Of a DNA stretch of 64,000 bases, positions 8,140 through 16,523 are shown piece after piece. The number at the start of each line of letters is the position of its first letter. Position 1 is the stretch's first letter. The notes under the pieces were generated by a model. The model had not been told where the DNA came from, did not search any database, and saw only the letters and a program-made list of their open reading frames with translations. Source of the DNA: JACVRW01 sp963716215 (GTDB taxonomy: Bacteria; Actinomycetota; Thermoleophilia; Solirubrobacterales; Thermoleophilaceae); the NCBI GenBank assembly GCA_963716215.1, contig OY970298.1, positions 682,001 to 746,000 of the forward strand, written 5' to 3'. The position numbers were made by a program, and so were the translations under genes.

Positions 8140-9596
8140 CCGCCGGCGTCCACGATCAGGGCGTCCACGAGCCCGTCGATGTCGTGGCGCTCGGCCTCGA
8201 GGTCCGGTTCCAGGCCGTGCTCGCGCAGCGTCGCGCTGGTCACGGGGCCGATCGACGCGATCCGAGCGCCCTCGGGCATGGTCCCGGCGCTCGCGAGGAA
8301 GAAGCGCACGGTGGACGACGAGGTGAACGTCACGTAGGTCGCGCCGCGCAGCGCTTCGGCCTCGAGCGGCTCCGGCACGGTCTCGTACAGCGCCACGACG
8401 TCGACCTCGGCGCCGCGTTCGCGCAGGCCATCGGGGAGCACGTCGCGCGCCTCGGACGCCCGCGCGACGAGCACGCGCGCACCGCGCAGGTCCTCGCCGG
8501 CCAGCGCCTCGAGCAGGCCCTCGGCGACGAACCGCTCCGGCACGACGTCGGCCTCGATGCCGCGCTCGCGCAGGGCGGCGGCCGTGCCGGGACCGATCGC
8601 GGCCACGCGCGCCCCCGCCAGAGCGCGGGCATCGCCGTCGAGCGCGGCGAAGAACAGGCGCACGCCGTTGGGGCTGGTGAAGCAGATGAGCTGGTGTCGC
8701 GACAGGTCCGGCAGGTCGACCGCGAGCGGCTCGATGCGGATCGCGGGCGCCTCCACCACCTCGGCGCCCAGCTCGCGCAACCGCGCCGCCAGCTCGCTCG
8801 CCTGGGCACGCGCGCGCGTGACCGCCACCACCTGGCCGTGCAGCGGCCGCCGCTCCAGCCAGGCGAGCGTCTCGCGCAGGGCCGCCACCGGCCCGACGAG
8901 GGTGATCGCGGGCGGCTTGATCCCCGCCTCGGCCACGCGCTCGGCGATGTCGGCGAGCGTCCCCCCGACCGTGAGCTGGCCCGGGAGCGTGCCGCGCGCC
9001 ACCACCGCGGCCGGCTGTCCCGGGTCACGGCCCGCGGCCGTCAGCCGGTCCGCGATCAGTGGGAGGTTCTTGATGCCCATGTAGAAGACGAGCGTGCCGG
9101 GGAAGCGGGCCAGCGCCTCCCAGTCGAGCGCGGACTCGTCCTTGGCGGGGTCCTCGTGGCCCGTGACGAACGCCACCGCCGAGGCCTCGTCGCGGTGGGT
9201 CACCGGGATGCCGGCGTAGGCGGGCGCGGCCACCCCGGACGTCACCCCGGGCACCACCTCGAACGCCACGCCGGCCGCCGCCAGCGCCTCGGCCTCCTCG
9301 CCGCCGCGGCCGAACACGAACGGGTCGCCGCCCTTGAGGCGCACCACCCGACGCCCCGCCTGTCCCAACTCCACGAGCTGCGCGTTGATCTGGTCCTGCT
9401 CCACGGCCGGCTTGCCGGGCTCCTTGCCGACGTAGCGCAGCTCCGCATCGGGCCCCGCCCCGTCGAGGGCGCCGGGTGGGATCAGCCGGTCGTAGAGCAC
9501 CACATCGGCGCTCGCGATCAGCTCCAGCGAGCGTCGCGTCATCAGCCCGGGATCCCCAGGGCCGGCGCCGACGAGGTACACGATCCCGCGCTCCAC
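8136..9596 (-). CDS. cobA-hemD: Fused uroporphyrinogen-III C-methyltransferase / uroporphyrinogen-III synthase
   Basis: Bifunctional tetrapyrrole enzyme, 486 residues. Residues 1-245 are a SUMT/CobA SAM-dependent methyltransferase: VYLVGAGPGDPGLMTRRSLE, VRLKGGDPFVFGRGGEE, VVPGVTSGVAAPAYAGIPVT and FVTGHEDP. It methylates uroporphyrinogen III towards precorrin-2, siroheme and B12. Residues about 250-486 are HemD, which cyclises hydroxymethylbilane: VAVTRARAQASELAARLRE, FTSPNGVRLFF, VAAIGPGTAAALRERG and YVTFTSSSTVRFFL. The GTG start has a TAGCGT hexamer (9605-9610) 8 nt upstream and no Shine-Dalgarno. Its pathway partners hemA and hemC lie 13.6 kb away beyond the polysaccharide locus. The precorrin-2 dehydrogenase is at 31.0-31.8 kb. 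Confidence 0.94.
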   Translation of the reverse strand: MERGIVYLVGAGPGDPGLMTRRSLELIASADVVLYDRLIPPGALDGAGPDAELRYVGKEPGKPAVEQDQINAQLVELGQAGRRVVRLKGGDPFVFGRGGEEAEALAAAGVAFEVVPGVTSGVAAPAYAGIPVTHRDEASAVAFVTGHEDPAKDESALDWEALARFPGTLVFYMGIKNLPLIADRLTAAGRDPGQPAAVVARGTLPGQLTVGGTLADIAERVAEAGIKPPAITLVGPVAALRETLAWLERRPLHGQVVAVTRARAQASELAARLRELGAEVVEAPAIRIEPLAVDLPDLSRHQLICFTSPNGVRLFFAALDGDARALAGARVAAIGPGTAAALRERGIEADVVPERFVAEGLLEALAGEDLRGARVLVARASEARDVLPDGLRERGAEVDVVALYETVPEPLEAEALRGATYVTFTSSSTVRFFLASAGTMPEGARIASIGPVTSATLREHGLEPDLEAERHDIDGLVDALIVDAGG

Positions 9597-9604
9597 GTCC
9601 GGAA

Positions 9605-9610
9605 ACGCTA
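9605..9610 (-). promoter_or_regulatory. Putative -10 hexamer for leaderless cobA-hemD
   Basis: The hexamer TAGCGT on the minus strand ends 8 nt before the GTG at 9596. At that distance transcription would begin at or next to the start codon, so the mRNA would be leaderless. No purine-rich ribosome-binding sequence is visible. Predicted from spacing only. Confidence 0.4.
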
Positions 9611-9656
9611 CCCGCGGTCAATAATGGAGCCAGGTGCGGGCTCCGGGGACGACGTC

Positions 9657-11111
9657 ATGACTGATGGAGCCGCGGCCGCGGGCGCGGCCACGACGCGCGC
9701 GAGCGCCGGGCGCGACATCGCGGGGCAGATGCTGCTGCGGGTGCTGAACCTGACGCTCGGCGTTGGCGTCACGCTGCTGCTCGTCAGGACGCTCGGCACC
9801 GACGGCTTCGGTCGCTGGTCGGTGCTGCTGGCGGTGTTCGGCTTCATCTCGTACTTCGGGAGCCTCGGGCTCGCGCAGGTCACGGTGGAGCGGGCGGCGG
9901 CCGACCCGGACCGAGCGCCGCACTGGTTCGGCGCGCTCGTGACGCTGCGCCTGGCGCTGATCGGGCCGGTCACGCTGCTGTCGCTTGCCGTGTGCCTGGC
10001 GCTCGCCGACGACACCGCCATGCGGATCGCGTCGGTGCTGGTGTGCGCGGTGCTGCCCGTGTCCGTGCTGAGCGCGCTCAGCGTCGTCTTCCAGATGCAG
10101 GTGCGCAACGTGGTGTCGGTGGCGATCGAGGTCGGCAACGGCATCCTCTGGGCCGCCGCGGTGGGTGCGGTCGCCCTGCTCGACGGCGGCCTGGTTGCGA
10201 TCGCGCTGGCCTTCCTGGTCGTCTCCACGATCACCAACCTGGCCTTCATCGTCCTTGCACTGCGGGCCTCTCCGGTGCACTTCAAGCGCTCGCGGGGGTT
10301 CTGGCCTTCGTTGCTGCGCCAGGGCCTGCCGGTGGGCATCGGCGGCCTGCTGACGCTCGGCTACGGCTACGTGGACCAGGTGATCGTGTTCCAGGTGGCT
10401 GGGGTACGCGACGCCGGCCTGTACGGCGCCGTCTACCGGATCTACGAGCGCATCCAGTTCCTGCCCGCGGCCATCATGACCACGCTGTTCCCGCTGTTCG
10501 TGGCCGCTCGAGATACAGATCCCGAGCGCGTCAAGCGCCTGTTCCACTCCGCCTCCGACTACCTCGTGCTGACCTCGTTGCCGGCGCTGGCGATCACGAT
10601 CGCCGGCGCCGAGCCGATCACCCACCTGCTGTTCGGTTCGGAGTTCGACGACGCCGCCCCGGCGCTCCCGCTGTTGATGGCGACGTTCGTGGTCGTGTCG
10701 CTGGGTTACCTGACCGGCTATCTGATCGTGGCCTACAACCTGCAGAAGCGCTTCCTCGCGATCGCCGTGGGAGCGCTCGTGTTCAACGTCGCCACCAACC
10801 TGGCGCTGGTGCCGACCTACGGCTTCATGGCCGCCGCGTGGCTGACGCTGGCCACGGAGGTGATCGTCATGTCGCTGTGCATGTGGATGGTGTGCAGGCG
10901 CATCGGCGTGGCGCCCGCCGGTCCCAACCTCGGGCGGATCGTGCTCGCCGCAACGGCAGCCGGGCTGGTGGCATGGGGGCTGCGCGAGGCGGGCCTGCCG
11001 ACGCCGGTGTGGGTGGCACTCGCCGCCGGCCTGTACGGGGTGCTCGTGATCAGCCTCGGCGCGGTGCGGATGGACGAGCTGCGCGCGCTGCGGCCCGGCG
11101 GTGAGGCGTGA
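9657..11111 (+). CDS. Polysaccharide flippase (Wzx-like, MOP superfamily)
   Basis: Integral inner-membrane protein, 484 residues, predicted to flip undecaprenyl-linked repeat units to the outer face. Starts AGRDIAGQMLLRVLNLTLGVG, then about 12-14 hydrophobic segments; family-typical stretches are VRTLGTDGFGRWSVLLAVFG, GLPVGIGGLLTLGYGYVDQ, ERIQFLPAAIMTTLFPLFVA and the late LFGSEFDDAAPALPLLM. Start ATG 9657 is preceded by GGGG 8 nt upstream, and an AATAAT -10-like hexamer (9620-9625) sits about 30 nt upstream. ATG 9624 (adding 11 residues) is the alternative. Translation upstream of that is antisense to cobA-hemD and is not real. Coupled to the next glycosyltransferase by a 4-nt overlap. Confidence 0.88.
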   Translation: MTDGAAAAGAATTRASAGRDIAGQMLLRVLNLTLGVGVTLLLVRTLGTDGFGRWSVLLAVFGFISYFGSLGLAQVTVERAAADPDRAPHWFGALVTLRLALIGPVTLLSLAVCLALADDTAMRIASVLVCAVLPVSVLSALSVVFQMQVRNVVSVAIEVGNGILWAAAVGAVALLDGGLVAIALAFLVVSTITNLAFIVLALRASPVHFKRSRGFWPSLLRQGLPVGIGGLLTLGYGYVDQVIVFQVAGVRDAGLYGAVYRIYERIQFLPAAIMTTLFPLFVAARDTDPERVKRLFHSASDYLVLTSLPALAITIAGAEPITHLLFGSEFDDAAPALPLLMATFVVVSLGYLTGYLIVAYNLQKRFLAIAVGALVFNVATNLALVPTYGFMAAAWLTLATEVIVMSLCMWMVCRRIGVAPAGPNLGRIVLAATAAGLVAWGLREAGLPTPVWVALAAGLYGVLVISLGAVRMDELRALRPGGEA

Positions 11112-12184
11112 GCGAGCCGCTGCACGTGGCGGTCGACGCCAACGTGCTCGAGGCGGCCTGGGGCGGCATTCCGAAGCACGTGCACCGCGTGGCCGCCGAG
11201 CTAGCCGCCGGCGGCGATCGGGTCGACCTGCTGGTGAACCTGCGCCGCTGGTCGTCGCCGGTGCCCGGCGCGCAGGCCGTGCCGCTGCGCCTGCGCGGGC
11301 GCGGGCTGTGGCGGGACGTGGCGGTGCCGCTCTGGGCGGCACGCCGCCGACCCGACGTGCTGTGGGCGCCGGACACCCTTCTGCCGCGCCGGATCGCGGT
11401 GCCGACCGTCGTCACGGTCCACGACCTCGCGCCGCTGATCTTCCCTGGCACGAAGCCGGCGAGCGTGGAGCGGCAGTTCCAGACCTCGATCCCGCGCTCG
11501 GTGCGCTCGGCCACGCGCGTGATCTGCGTGTCGGAGACGACGGCGGCGGACGTCGCGAGCCGCTGGGGCGTGGGTGGCGCCGATGTGGTCGGCAACGGCG
11601 TGGACGAGCGCTTCGCGCCGGGTGACGCGGACGCGGAGCGGCGCTGGGCGGGGGAGACGTTCGGCCTGGACGGCCCGTTCGTGCTGGCCGTGGGATCGCT
11701 CGAGCCGCGCAAGGGCCTCGACGTGCTGATCGCCGCGGCCGCCCGGACGCCGGGCTGGCGGCTCGTGCTGGCCGGGCGGCCGGGTCACGAGGGCGAGCGC
11801 ATCCTGGCCGACGCCCGTGGCGCCGGCGCGGCGTGCCTGCCGGACGTCGACGACGACGCGCTGGCCCGGCTCTACCGCGCAGCTGCGGTGGTGGCGGTGC
11901 CGTCGCTCTACGAAGGGTTCGGGATCGTCGCGCTGGAGGCGATGGCGAGCGGGACCCCGGTGGTGGTGCCGGCGGACGCCGGTGCGCTCACCGAGCTGGC
12001 CGGCGATGCCGCCGTGCGCGTGGCTGAGCGCACTCCCGACGCGTGGGCGGCCGCGATCGCGCAGGCCGGGGAGCGCCGCGACGGGTTGGTGGACGCCGGG
12101 CTCCGGCGTGCGGCCCGTCATCGCTGGCCCCAGGTCGCCGCGGCCGTGCGCGGCGTGTTCGAAGCGGCTGTGCGCGAGCGCTAG
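11108..12184 (+). CDS. Glycosyltransferase family 4 (GT-B)
   Basis: Retaining sugar transferase of the exopolysaccharide assembly line, 358 residues, cytoplasmic face. The N-terminal Rossmann half has VAVDANVLEAAWGGIPKHVH and VTVHDLAPLIFPG. The C-terminal half has FVLAVGSLEPRKGLDVLI and the E-x7-E region SLYEGFGIVALEAMASGTPV, which binds the nucleotide sugar. The acceptor and sugar cannot be read from the sequence. GTG start overlaps the flippase stop by 4 nt. Its TAG shares CTAG (12181-12184) with the stop of the convergent Wzz/kinase gene. Confidence 0.88.
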   Translation: MSEPLHVAVDANVLEAAWGGIPKHVHRVAAELAAGGDRVDLLVNLRRWSSPVPGAQAVPLRLRGRGLWRDVAVPLWAARRRPDVLWAPDTLLPRRIAVPTVVTVHDLAPLIFPGTKPASVERQFQTSIPRSVRSATRVICVSETTAADVASRWGVGGADVVGNGVDERFAPGDADAERRWAGETFGLDGPFVLAVGSLEPRKGLDVLIAAAARTPGWRLVLAGRPGHEGERILADARGAGAACLPDVDDDALARLYRAAAVVAVPSLYEGFGIVALEAMASGTPVVVPADAGALTELAGDAAVRVAERTPDAWAAAIAQAGERRDGLVDAGLRRAARHRWPQVAAAVRGVFEAAVRER

Positions 12185-13821
12185 AAGCGCAGCCAGGAAA
12201 GGCGCTGGCGCGACCCGGAGCGACCACGCGCGTCCGGGTTGCGTTGCGGGACCGGCGCCGGCCGCGGAGCGGGTCGGGTGGGAACTCCATTCGCCGGCTC
12301 CTCGGCGGTGTGGAGCGGCACGTCGGGCGACCACAGCTCGCCGGATCCGTACCCGTAGCCCTCGCGGGCCGATTGGCCGGTCACGACGAGGCCGATCGGC
12401 GCGGCGCCGTGGCCCTCGAGCACGAGCCGGGCGCGGCGAGCGTGGTCACGCGTCGTGACGCCCTGGCGCGCAACGACCACGCTGGCGTCGACCGCCGGCT
12501 TGTTGAGCAGGATCTGGGCGTCGGCGACCGGCAGCAGCGGCGCGGAGTCGATCACGAGCGTCTTCTTGCCGTCCTGCAGCAGGCTGCGCAGCATCACGTC
12601 GAGCGCGGGCGCCTCGAGCAGCTCGGCGGGGTTGGGCGGCAGCACGCCGGCGGCGAGCACCTCGAGATCGGGCTGATCACGCAGCGGGCGCTGCAGCAGG
12701 TCGTTCGGCTCACTGCCGAGCAGCGCGTTGGTCACGCCGCCCTGGTCGGCCAGCCCGAACGTGCGGGCCAGGCTCGGGTGGCGCAGGTCGAGCTCCACGA
12801 GGATCACGGGTCGCCCGCTGAGCGCGATCGCCTGGGCCAGGCCGATCGCCACGCTGGTCTTACCCTCGCCCCGTACAGCGCTGGTGACCATCACGGTCCG
12901 GACGGGGCGCGTGACCCGCGCGAAGTCCACGGCCGTACGCAGGATCCGGAATGGTTCGAGATCGCCGGAGCCGGCCCGTAGGCCGCCGCGCCTGAAGGCC
13001 TTCTGGGGCACCACCGCCAGGGCGCGCAGCCGGTACTCGCGCTCGAAGCTCGCCACGTCGGCGATGCGCTTGTCCATCGACTCGACCACCAGCGCGGCGA
13101 TCAGGCCGAGCGCGAGCCCGATGATCCCCGCGAACGCCAGCACCTGGCCGAGGCCGAGGGTGGACGGGCTGTCGGGCACCTCGGCGCGCGCGATCAGCTT
13201 GGCGTCGCCGGTGGCCAGCGCGCGCAGCGACGCCAGCCGCTGCAGCGAATCGCGGATGTCCTGGCGCTCGGGAGCGTCCAGCGGCAGCTGTGCCAGCTGC
13301 TCCTGCAGATCCTGCTCGGCGGTCTCGATGCTCTCGCGGTCGCCCTGGGCGCGGAAGGCGACGAACTCCCTGGCGAAGGCGTTCGCCAGTCGCGCCGCCT
13401 CGGCCGGTTCCTCGTCGCTGACGGTGATGCGCAGCACGTTGGCGTTCTGCTCGGCCTCGACCTCGACCTTGTCGAGCAGGTCGTCCACGCGGGTCGGCAG
13501 CCCGAGCTGCTCGCGCACGTTCGTGGCCACGGCCTCCGATCCGGCCAGCAGCACGTTCGTGGCGGCCTCGCGTTCGGGGTCGTTCGCGAAGCGGTCGACC
13601 TGGAGCGCGGCGTCCGAGAGCGCCGACGTGCCGAACAGCACTCGCGAGCTGGCGTCGTAGCGCTTGTCGGAGCCCACGCCCGTGAGCACGATGCCCGCGA
13701 CCAGGCAAGCGACGATCGCGGTGACGACCACCAGCCAGCGCCGCCGCAGGACGCCGAGGGCGTACGCCACGGTGTCGCGCTCGCGGTCGGGCTCGAAGCG
13801 CAGATCGGGGGTCGCGCTCAT
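12181..13821 (-). CDS. Wzz-type chain-length determinant fused to BY-kinase domain
   Basis: Polysaccharide co-polymerase that sets chain length and couples it to tyrosine phosphorylation. Residues 1-240: Wzz domain with TM1 (LVVVTAIVACLVAGIVLTGV), an extracytoplasmic coiled-coil-rich part, the pre-TM2 motif DSPSTLGLG and TM2 (FAGIIGLALGLIAALVVE). Residues 270-460: P-loop kinase with Walker A TSAVRGEGKTSVAIG, Walker A' VILVELDLRHPS and Walker B LVIDSAPLLPVADA. The family's C-terminal Tyr cluster is nearly absent: only a YGYG pair is visible, followed by a Pro/Arg-rich tail. It is last in the minus-strand run wbaP-like, GT4, wzz/kinase, and overlaps the GT4 gene by 4 nt. Confidence 0.9.
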   Translation of the reverse strand: MSATPDLRFEPDRERDTVAYALGVLRRRWLVVVTAIVACLVAGIVLTGVGSDKRYDASSRVLFGTSALSDAALQVDRFANDPEREAATNVLLAGSEAVATNVREQLGLPTRVDDLLDKVEVEAEQNANVLRITVSDEEPAEAARLANAFAREFVAFRAQGDRESIETAEQDLQEQLAQLPLDAPERQDIRDSLQRLASLRALATGDAKLIARAEVPDSPSTLGLGQVLAFAGIIGLALGLIAALVVESMDKRIADVASFEREYRLRALAVVPQKAFRRGGLRAGSGDLEPFRILRTAVDFARVTRPVRTVMVTSAVRGEGKTSVAIGLAQAIALSGRPVILVELDLRHPSLARTFGLADQGGVTNALLGSEPNDLLQRPLRDQPDLEVLAAGVLPPNPAELLEAPALDVMLRSLLQDGKKTLVIDSAPLLPVADAQILLNKPAVDASVVVARQGVTTRDHARRARLVLEGHGAAPIGLVVTGQSAREGYGYGSGELWSPDVPLHTAEEPANGVPTRPAPRPAPVPQRNPDARGRSGSRQRLSWLRF

Positions 13822-14945
13822 CGGGCGGCGCCCTCCGGCGCGTGCTCGAGCAGCAGGTCGGTCAGCTCCGCGCGGAAGCGCTCCGGGCCGAAGCGACGCG
13901 CGTTCGCCCTCAGTCGGTACTCGTCGAAACTCATGCTTTCAGCCTGAAGGATGGCGGAAGCGACCGAGGTGACCGTCTGTTCTGCATGAAAAACGCCGGT
14001 TTCGTTTTCGATCACGGTGTCGCGTACCCCGCCAGCGCCAAAAGCGATCACCGGTACACCGGCAGCCTGGGCCTCCACGGGAACGATCCCGAAGTCCTCC
14101 TCGCCTGGGAACAGCAGCCCCCGTGCGCCCGACAGCAGTTCATCGACCTCGGCGTCTTCGAGGAAGCCAAGGAACTCGGCCCCCGGGCCTGCCGCCGCGC
14201 GTGCGGCGTCGAGGCCGCGGCCCTCGCCCACGACCTTGACGCGCCGTCCCAGCGTCGCGCAGGCGCCGACCGCCAGCTCGACCTTCTTGTAGGGCACCAC
14301 GCGGCCGAGCACGAGGTAGTAGTCCTCCTCACGACGCGGGCGGTAGAGGTGCCGCTCGACGTCGACCGGCGGATGCACGACCACCGCGTCGCGACGGTAG
14401 TGCTTGCGGATGCGCGCGGCCACGTGCGTGGAGTTCGCCACGAACACGTCAGGCCGGGTCGCTCCCGCCAGGTCGTCGCGGCGCAGCCGGGCCATCATCA
14501 TGCGCGCCGCCAGCGCCTGTCCGGCACCCAGCTCGCCGGCGAGGTGACGCGGCTCCCAGGCGTGGCGCATCGGCGTGTGGCAGTAGCAGAGGTGCAACGT
14601 GTCGCTGCCAGTGAGCACGTTCTTCGCGCACGAGTGGCTGGAGGAGATCACGAGGTCGAACCCCGACAGGTCGAAGGACTCGAACGCGAGGTTCATCAGC
14701 GGCAGCAGCTTCGGGTAGTGGCGCCGTGCCCCCGGCACGCGGTCCAAGAACGAGGCGTGGACGACGCGGTCGCGCACGCGCGGGGGCCAGCGCAGCGGGT
14801 CGTAGACCGACGTGAACACCTCCGCCTCCGGGAGCATGTCCATCAGCTCCAGCAGCACCTTCTCCGAGCCGCCAGGGATCGTCAGCCAGTCGTGCACGAT
14901 GGCCGACCGGCGGAAAGTGCCCGAGAGAACGCCCTCAGGCGTCAT
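13818..14945 (-). CDS. Glycosyltransferase family 4
   Basis: GT-B transferase, 375 residues, probably a mannosyl- or related transferase acting early on the lipid-linked sugar. It opens SAIVHDWLTIPGGSEKVLLE, has LHLCYCHTPMRHAWEP and FVANSTHVAARIRKHY in the acceptor half, YYLVLGRVVPYKKVELAV at the domain junction and FPGEEDFGIVPVEAQAAGVP as the E-x7-E donor loop. The CHTPMR/AW sequence is common in GT4 enzymes encoded next to WbaP/WcaJ-type initiators, as here. Overlaps the initiating transferase gene by 11 nt and the Wzz/kinase gene by 4 nt. Confidence 0.88.
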   Translation of the reverse strand: MTPEGVLSGTFRRSAIVHDWLTIPGGSEKVLLELMDMLPEAEVFTSVYDPLRWPPRVRDRVVHASFLDRVPGARRHYPKLLPLMNLAFESFDLSGFDLVISSSHSCAKNVLTGSDTLHLCYCHTPMRHAWEPRHLAGELGAGQALAARMMMARLRRDDLAGATRPDVFVANSTHVAARIRKHYRRDAVVVHPPVDVERHLYRPRREEDYYLVLGRVVPYKKVELAVGACATLGRRVKVVGEGRGLDAARAAAGPGAEFLGFLEDAEVDELLSGARGLLFPGEEDFGIVPVEAQAAGVPVIAFGAGGVRDTVIENETGVFHAEQTVTSVASAILQAESMSFDEYRLRANARRFGPERFRAELTDLLLEHAPEGAAR

Positions 14946-16431
14946 CGCCGGTCCGCAGGACAGCCGGGACCGTCAGTAGTGCGATCTTCAGATCGAGCGA
15001 GAGCGACCAGTTCCGGATGTAGTAGTTGTCCATGTCGACCCGGTCCACGAGCGACGTCTGGCCACGGAGCCCCGAGACCTGAGCCCATCCGGTGATGCCG
15101 GACTTGACCCGGTGGCGGTCGGTGTAGCGCTCCAGTTGGGCACCGAACGCGGTCACGAACTCCGGCCGTTCGGGGCGCGGGCCGACGAGGCTCATCTCCC
15201 CGCGCAGCACGTTGATCAGCTGGGGCAGCTCGTCGATGCCGCTGCGACGCAGGAACTGCCCGAGCGGGGTGCGGCGGTCCAGACCCTCCACACCGCCAGG
15301 CGCGAAGCCGGGTGCGGGCTCGAAGACCACGACCTCCGAGGGGAGGTGCATCGAGCGGAACTTGAGCATCTCGAACACCTGGCCGTCCTGGCCGATGCGC
15401 CGCTGGCGGAACAGGATCGGGCCCGGCGAGGTCAGCTTCACCGCGAGCGCGACGAGGAGCATGATCGGCGACAGCACGAGCAGGCCGAGCAGCGCGAGCG
15501 GGCGGTCGAGCGCGTACTTGACGCGGAACTGCCAGCCCTTCGGGTCCAGCGGGCGGATGCCGAGCACGGGGAGGCTGCCCACCCAGTCCAGCGCCACCCG
15601 GTCGTTCATCGACTCGAACAGGCGCGGCACCAGCGATACCTCCAGCCCGAGCTGCTCGCAGTGGTGCGCGAGGGCCAGCAGGCGCTGGTCCGGCACGGAG
15701 GTGAAGGCGAAGATCACGTGCTCGGCCGAGTGGGCCGCGGCGACCTCGGCGAGGTTGGAGGGCGAGCCGAGCACGGGCAGCACCTTGTGCTCGCCGTTCC
15801 CGTTCCCGTTTCCGTTGCGGTGAGCCGGCGGGTCCTCGTCGAGGAAGCCGACGGGGTGGAGGCCGTACTCCGGCTGCGAGGCGAGGCGCTGGGCGATTGC
15901 CCGGCCGACCACCCCGGCGCCCACGACCAGCGTCGGCTTGCCGGCCAGGCCCTTGATGCGGGCCTGGCGGCGTGCGAGAGCCAGACCGCAGCGCGCGCCG
16001 GCGAGCAGCACGATCGTGAGCAGCCAGATCCACCCGATCACCGGGGCGAGGTTGGTGCCGCCCCAGATGACCACGTCCACGGTCATCACGCCCATGGCGG
16101 CGACCGAGATCGCGCCGAGCATCGGGGACAGCGCACGCAGCGCTATACGCACCCTGCGGCGGTAAACGCCGCGTACATGGAGCATGGCCGGAACGGCGAT
16201 CGGCAGCACGAACAGCGATGCGTACTCGGCGCTCGAGACCCCCGGCGTGTCGGTCACGCTGAGCGCGATCAGGACGGCTGCTAGCGCCGCCAGCGCATCC
16301 GCGAGCACGAGCAGGGACGTCCAGCCCTCCCGTTCGAGGGCGTAGTTCCACGCCGAGCCGCGAGACGGCGCCGGGTGAGTGATCGGCGGCGGGGCGGAGG
16401 CGTGCGGATCAATCTGCGTGACCGCACTCAT
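14935..16431 (-). CDS. Exopolysaccharide polyprenyl glycosylphosphotransferase (WbaP/WcaJ-like)
   Basis: Initiating enzyme that transfers hexose-1-phosphate from a UDP-sugar to undecaprenyl phosphate, 498 residues. The N-terminal part has about five membrane helices. The middle part is a CoA-binding/Rossmann-like domain (PTLVVGAGVVGRAIAQRLAS). The C-terminal bacterial sugar transferase domain has a membrane re-entrant helix (LALLGLLVLSPIMLLVALAV), FRQRRIGQDGQVFEMLKFRS, GEMSLVGPRPERPEFV and SGITGWAQVSGLRGQ. An unusual Asn-Gly repeat (NGNGNGNGE) in the Rossmann part is encoded by four near-identical hexamers at 15795-15818. First gene of its transcription unit, divergent from the polymerase. 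Confidence 0.93.
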   Translation of the reverse strand: MSAVTQIDPHASAPPPITHPAPSRGSAWNYALEREGWTSLLVLADALAALAAVLIALSVTDTPGVSSAEYASLFVLPIAVPAMLHVRGVYRRRVRIALRALSPMLGAISVAAMGVMTVDVVIWGGTNLAPVIGWIWLLTIVLLAGARCGLALARRQARIKGLAGKPTLVVGAGVVGRAIAQRLASQPEYGLHPVGFLDEDPPAHRNGNGNGNGEHKVLPVLGSPSNLAEVAAAHSAEHVIFAFTSVPDQRLLALAHHCEQLGLEVSLVPRLFESMNDRVALDWVGSLPVLGIRPLDPKGWQFRVKYALDRPLALLGLLVLSPIMLLVALAVKLTSPGPILFRQRRIGQDGQVFEMLKFRSMHLPSEVVVFEPAPGFAPGGVEGLDRRTPLGQFLRRSGIDELPQLINVLRGEMSLVGPRPERPEFVTAFGAQLERYTDRHRVKSGITGWAQVSGLRGQTSLVDRVDMDNYYIRNWSLSLDLKIALLTVPAVLRTGDDA

Positions 16432-16440
16432 GCGAGTTCA

Positions 16441-16476
16441 GGTCCCAGCATCTCATGACTTTGCAGTTATGGGACC
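16441..16476. promoter_or_regulatory. Inverted repeat in the divergent exopolysaccharide promoter
   Basis: GGTCCCA (16441-16447) and TGGGACC (16470-16476) form a perfect 7-bp inverted repeat with a 22-nt spacer. It lies between the divergent glycosylphosphotransferase (start 16431) and polymerase (start 16524) genes, in an unusually AT-rich patch that includes a T-run. Position and symmetry suggest an operator for a dimeric regulator, or a hairpin in the 5' leader of the minus-strand transcript. No regulator gene is in the locus. Confidence 0.4.
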
Positions 16477-16509
16477 TTGATTTGCGTCCTTTTTTTGCTT
16501 GTGCCGACC

Positions 16510-16515
16510 TACACT
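16510..16515 (+). promoter_or_regulatory. Putative -10 hexamer for leaderless polymerase gene
   Basis: TACACT ends 8 nt before the ATG at 16524, as expected for a leaderless transcript. There is no Shine-Dalgarno sequence. This supports ATG 16524 over the upstream in-frame start at 16455. Confidence 0.4.
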
Positions 16516-16523
16516 CGCCTGAG

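Noticed and set aside
8184..9656. Long N-terminal extension of the flippase frame
   Set aside because: It is antisense to cobA-hemD, has no domain and only continues by chance into the flippase frame. The flippase fold begins after 9657.
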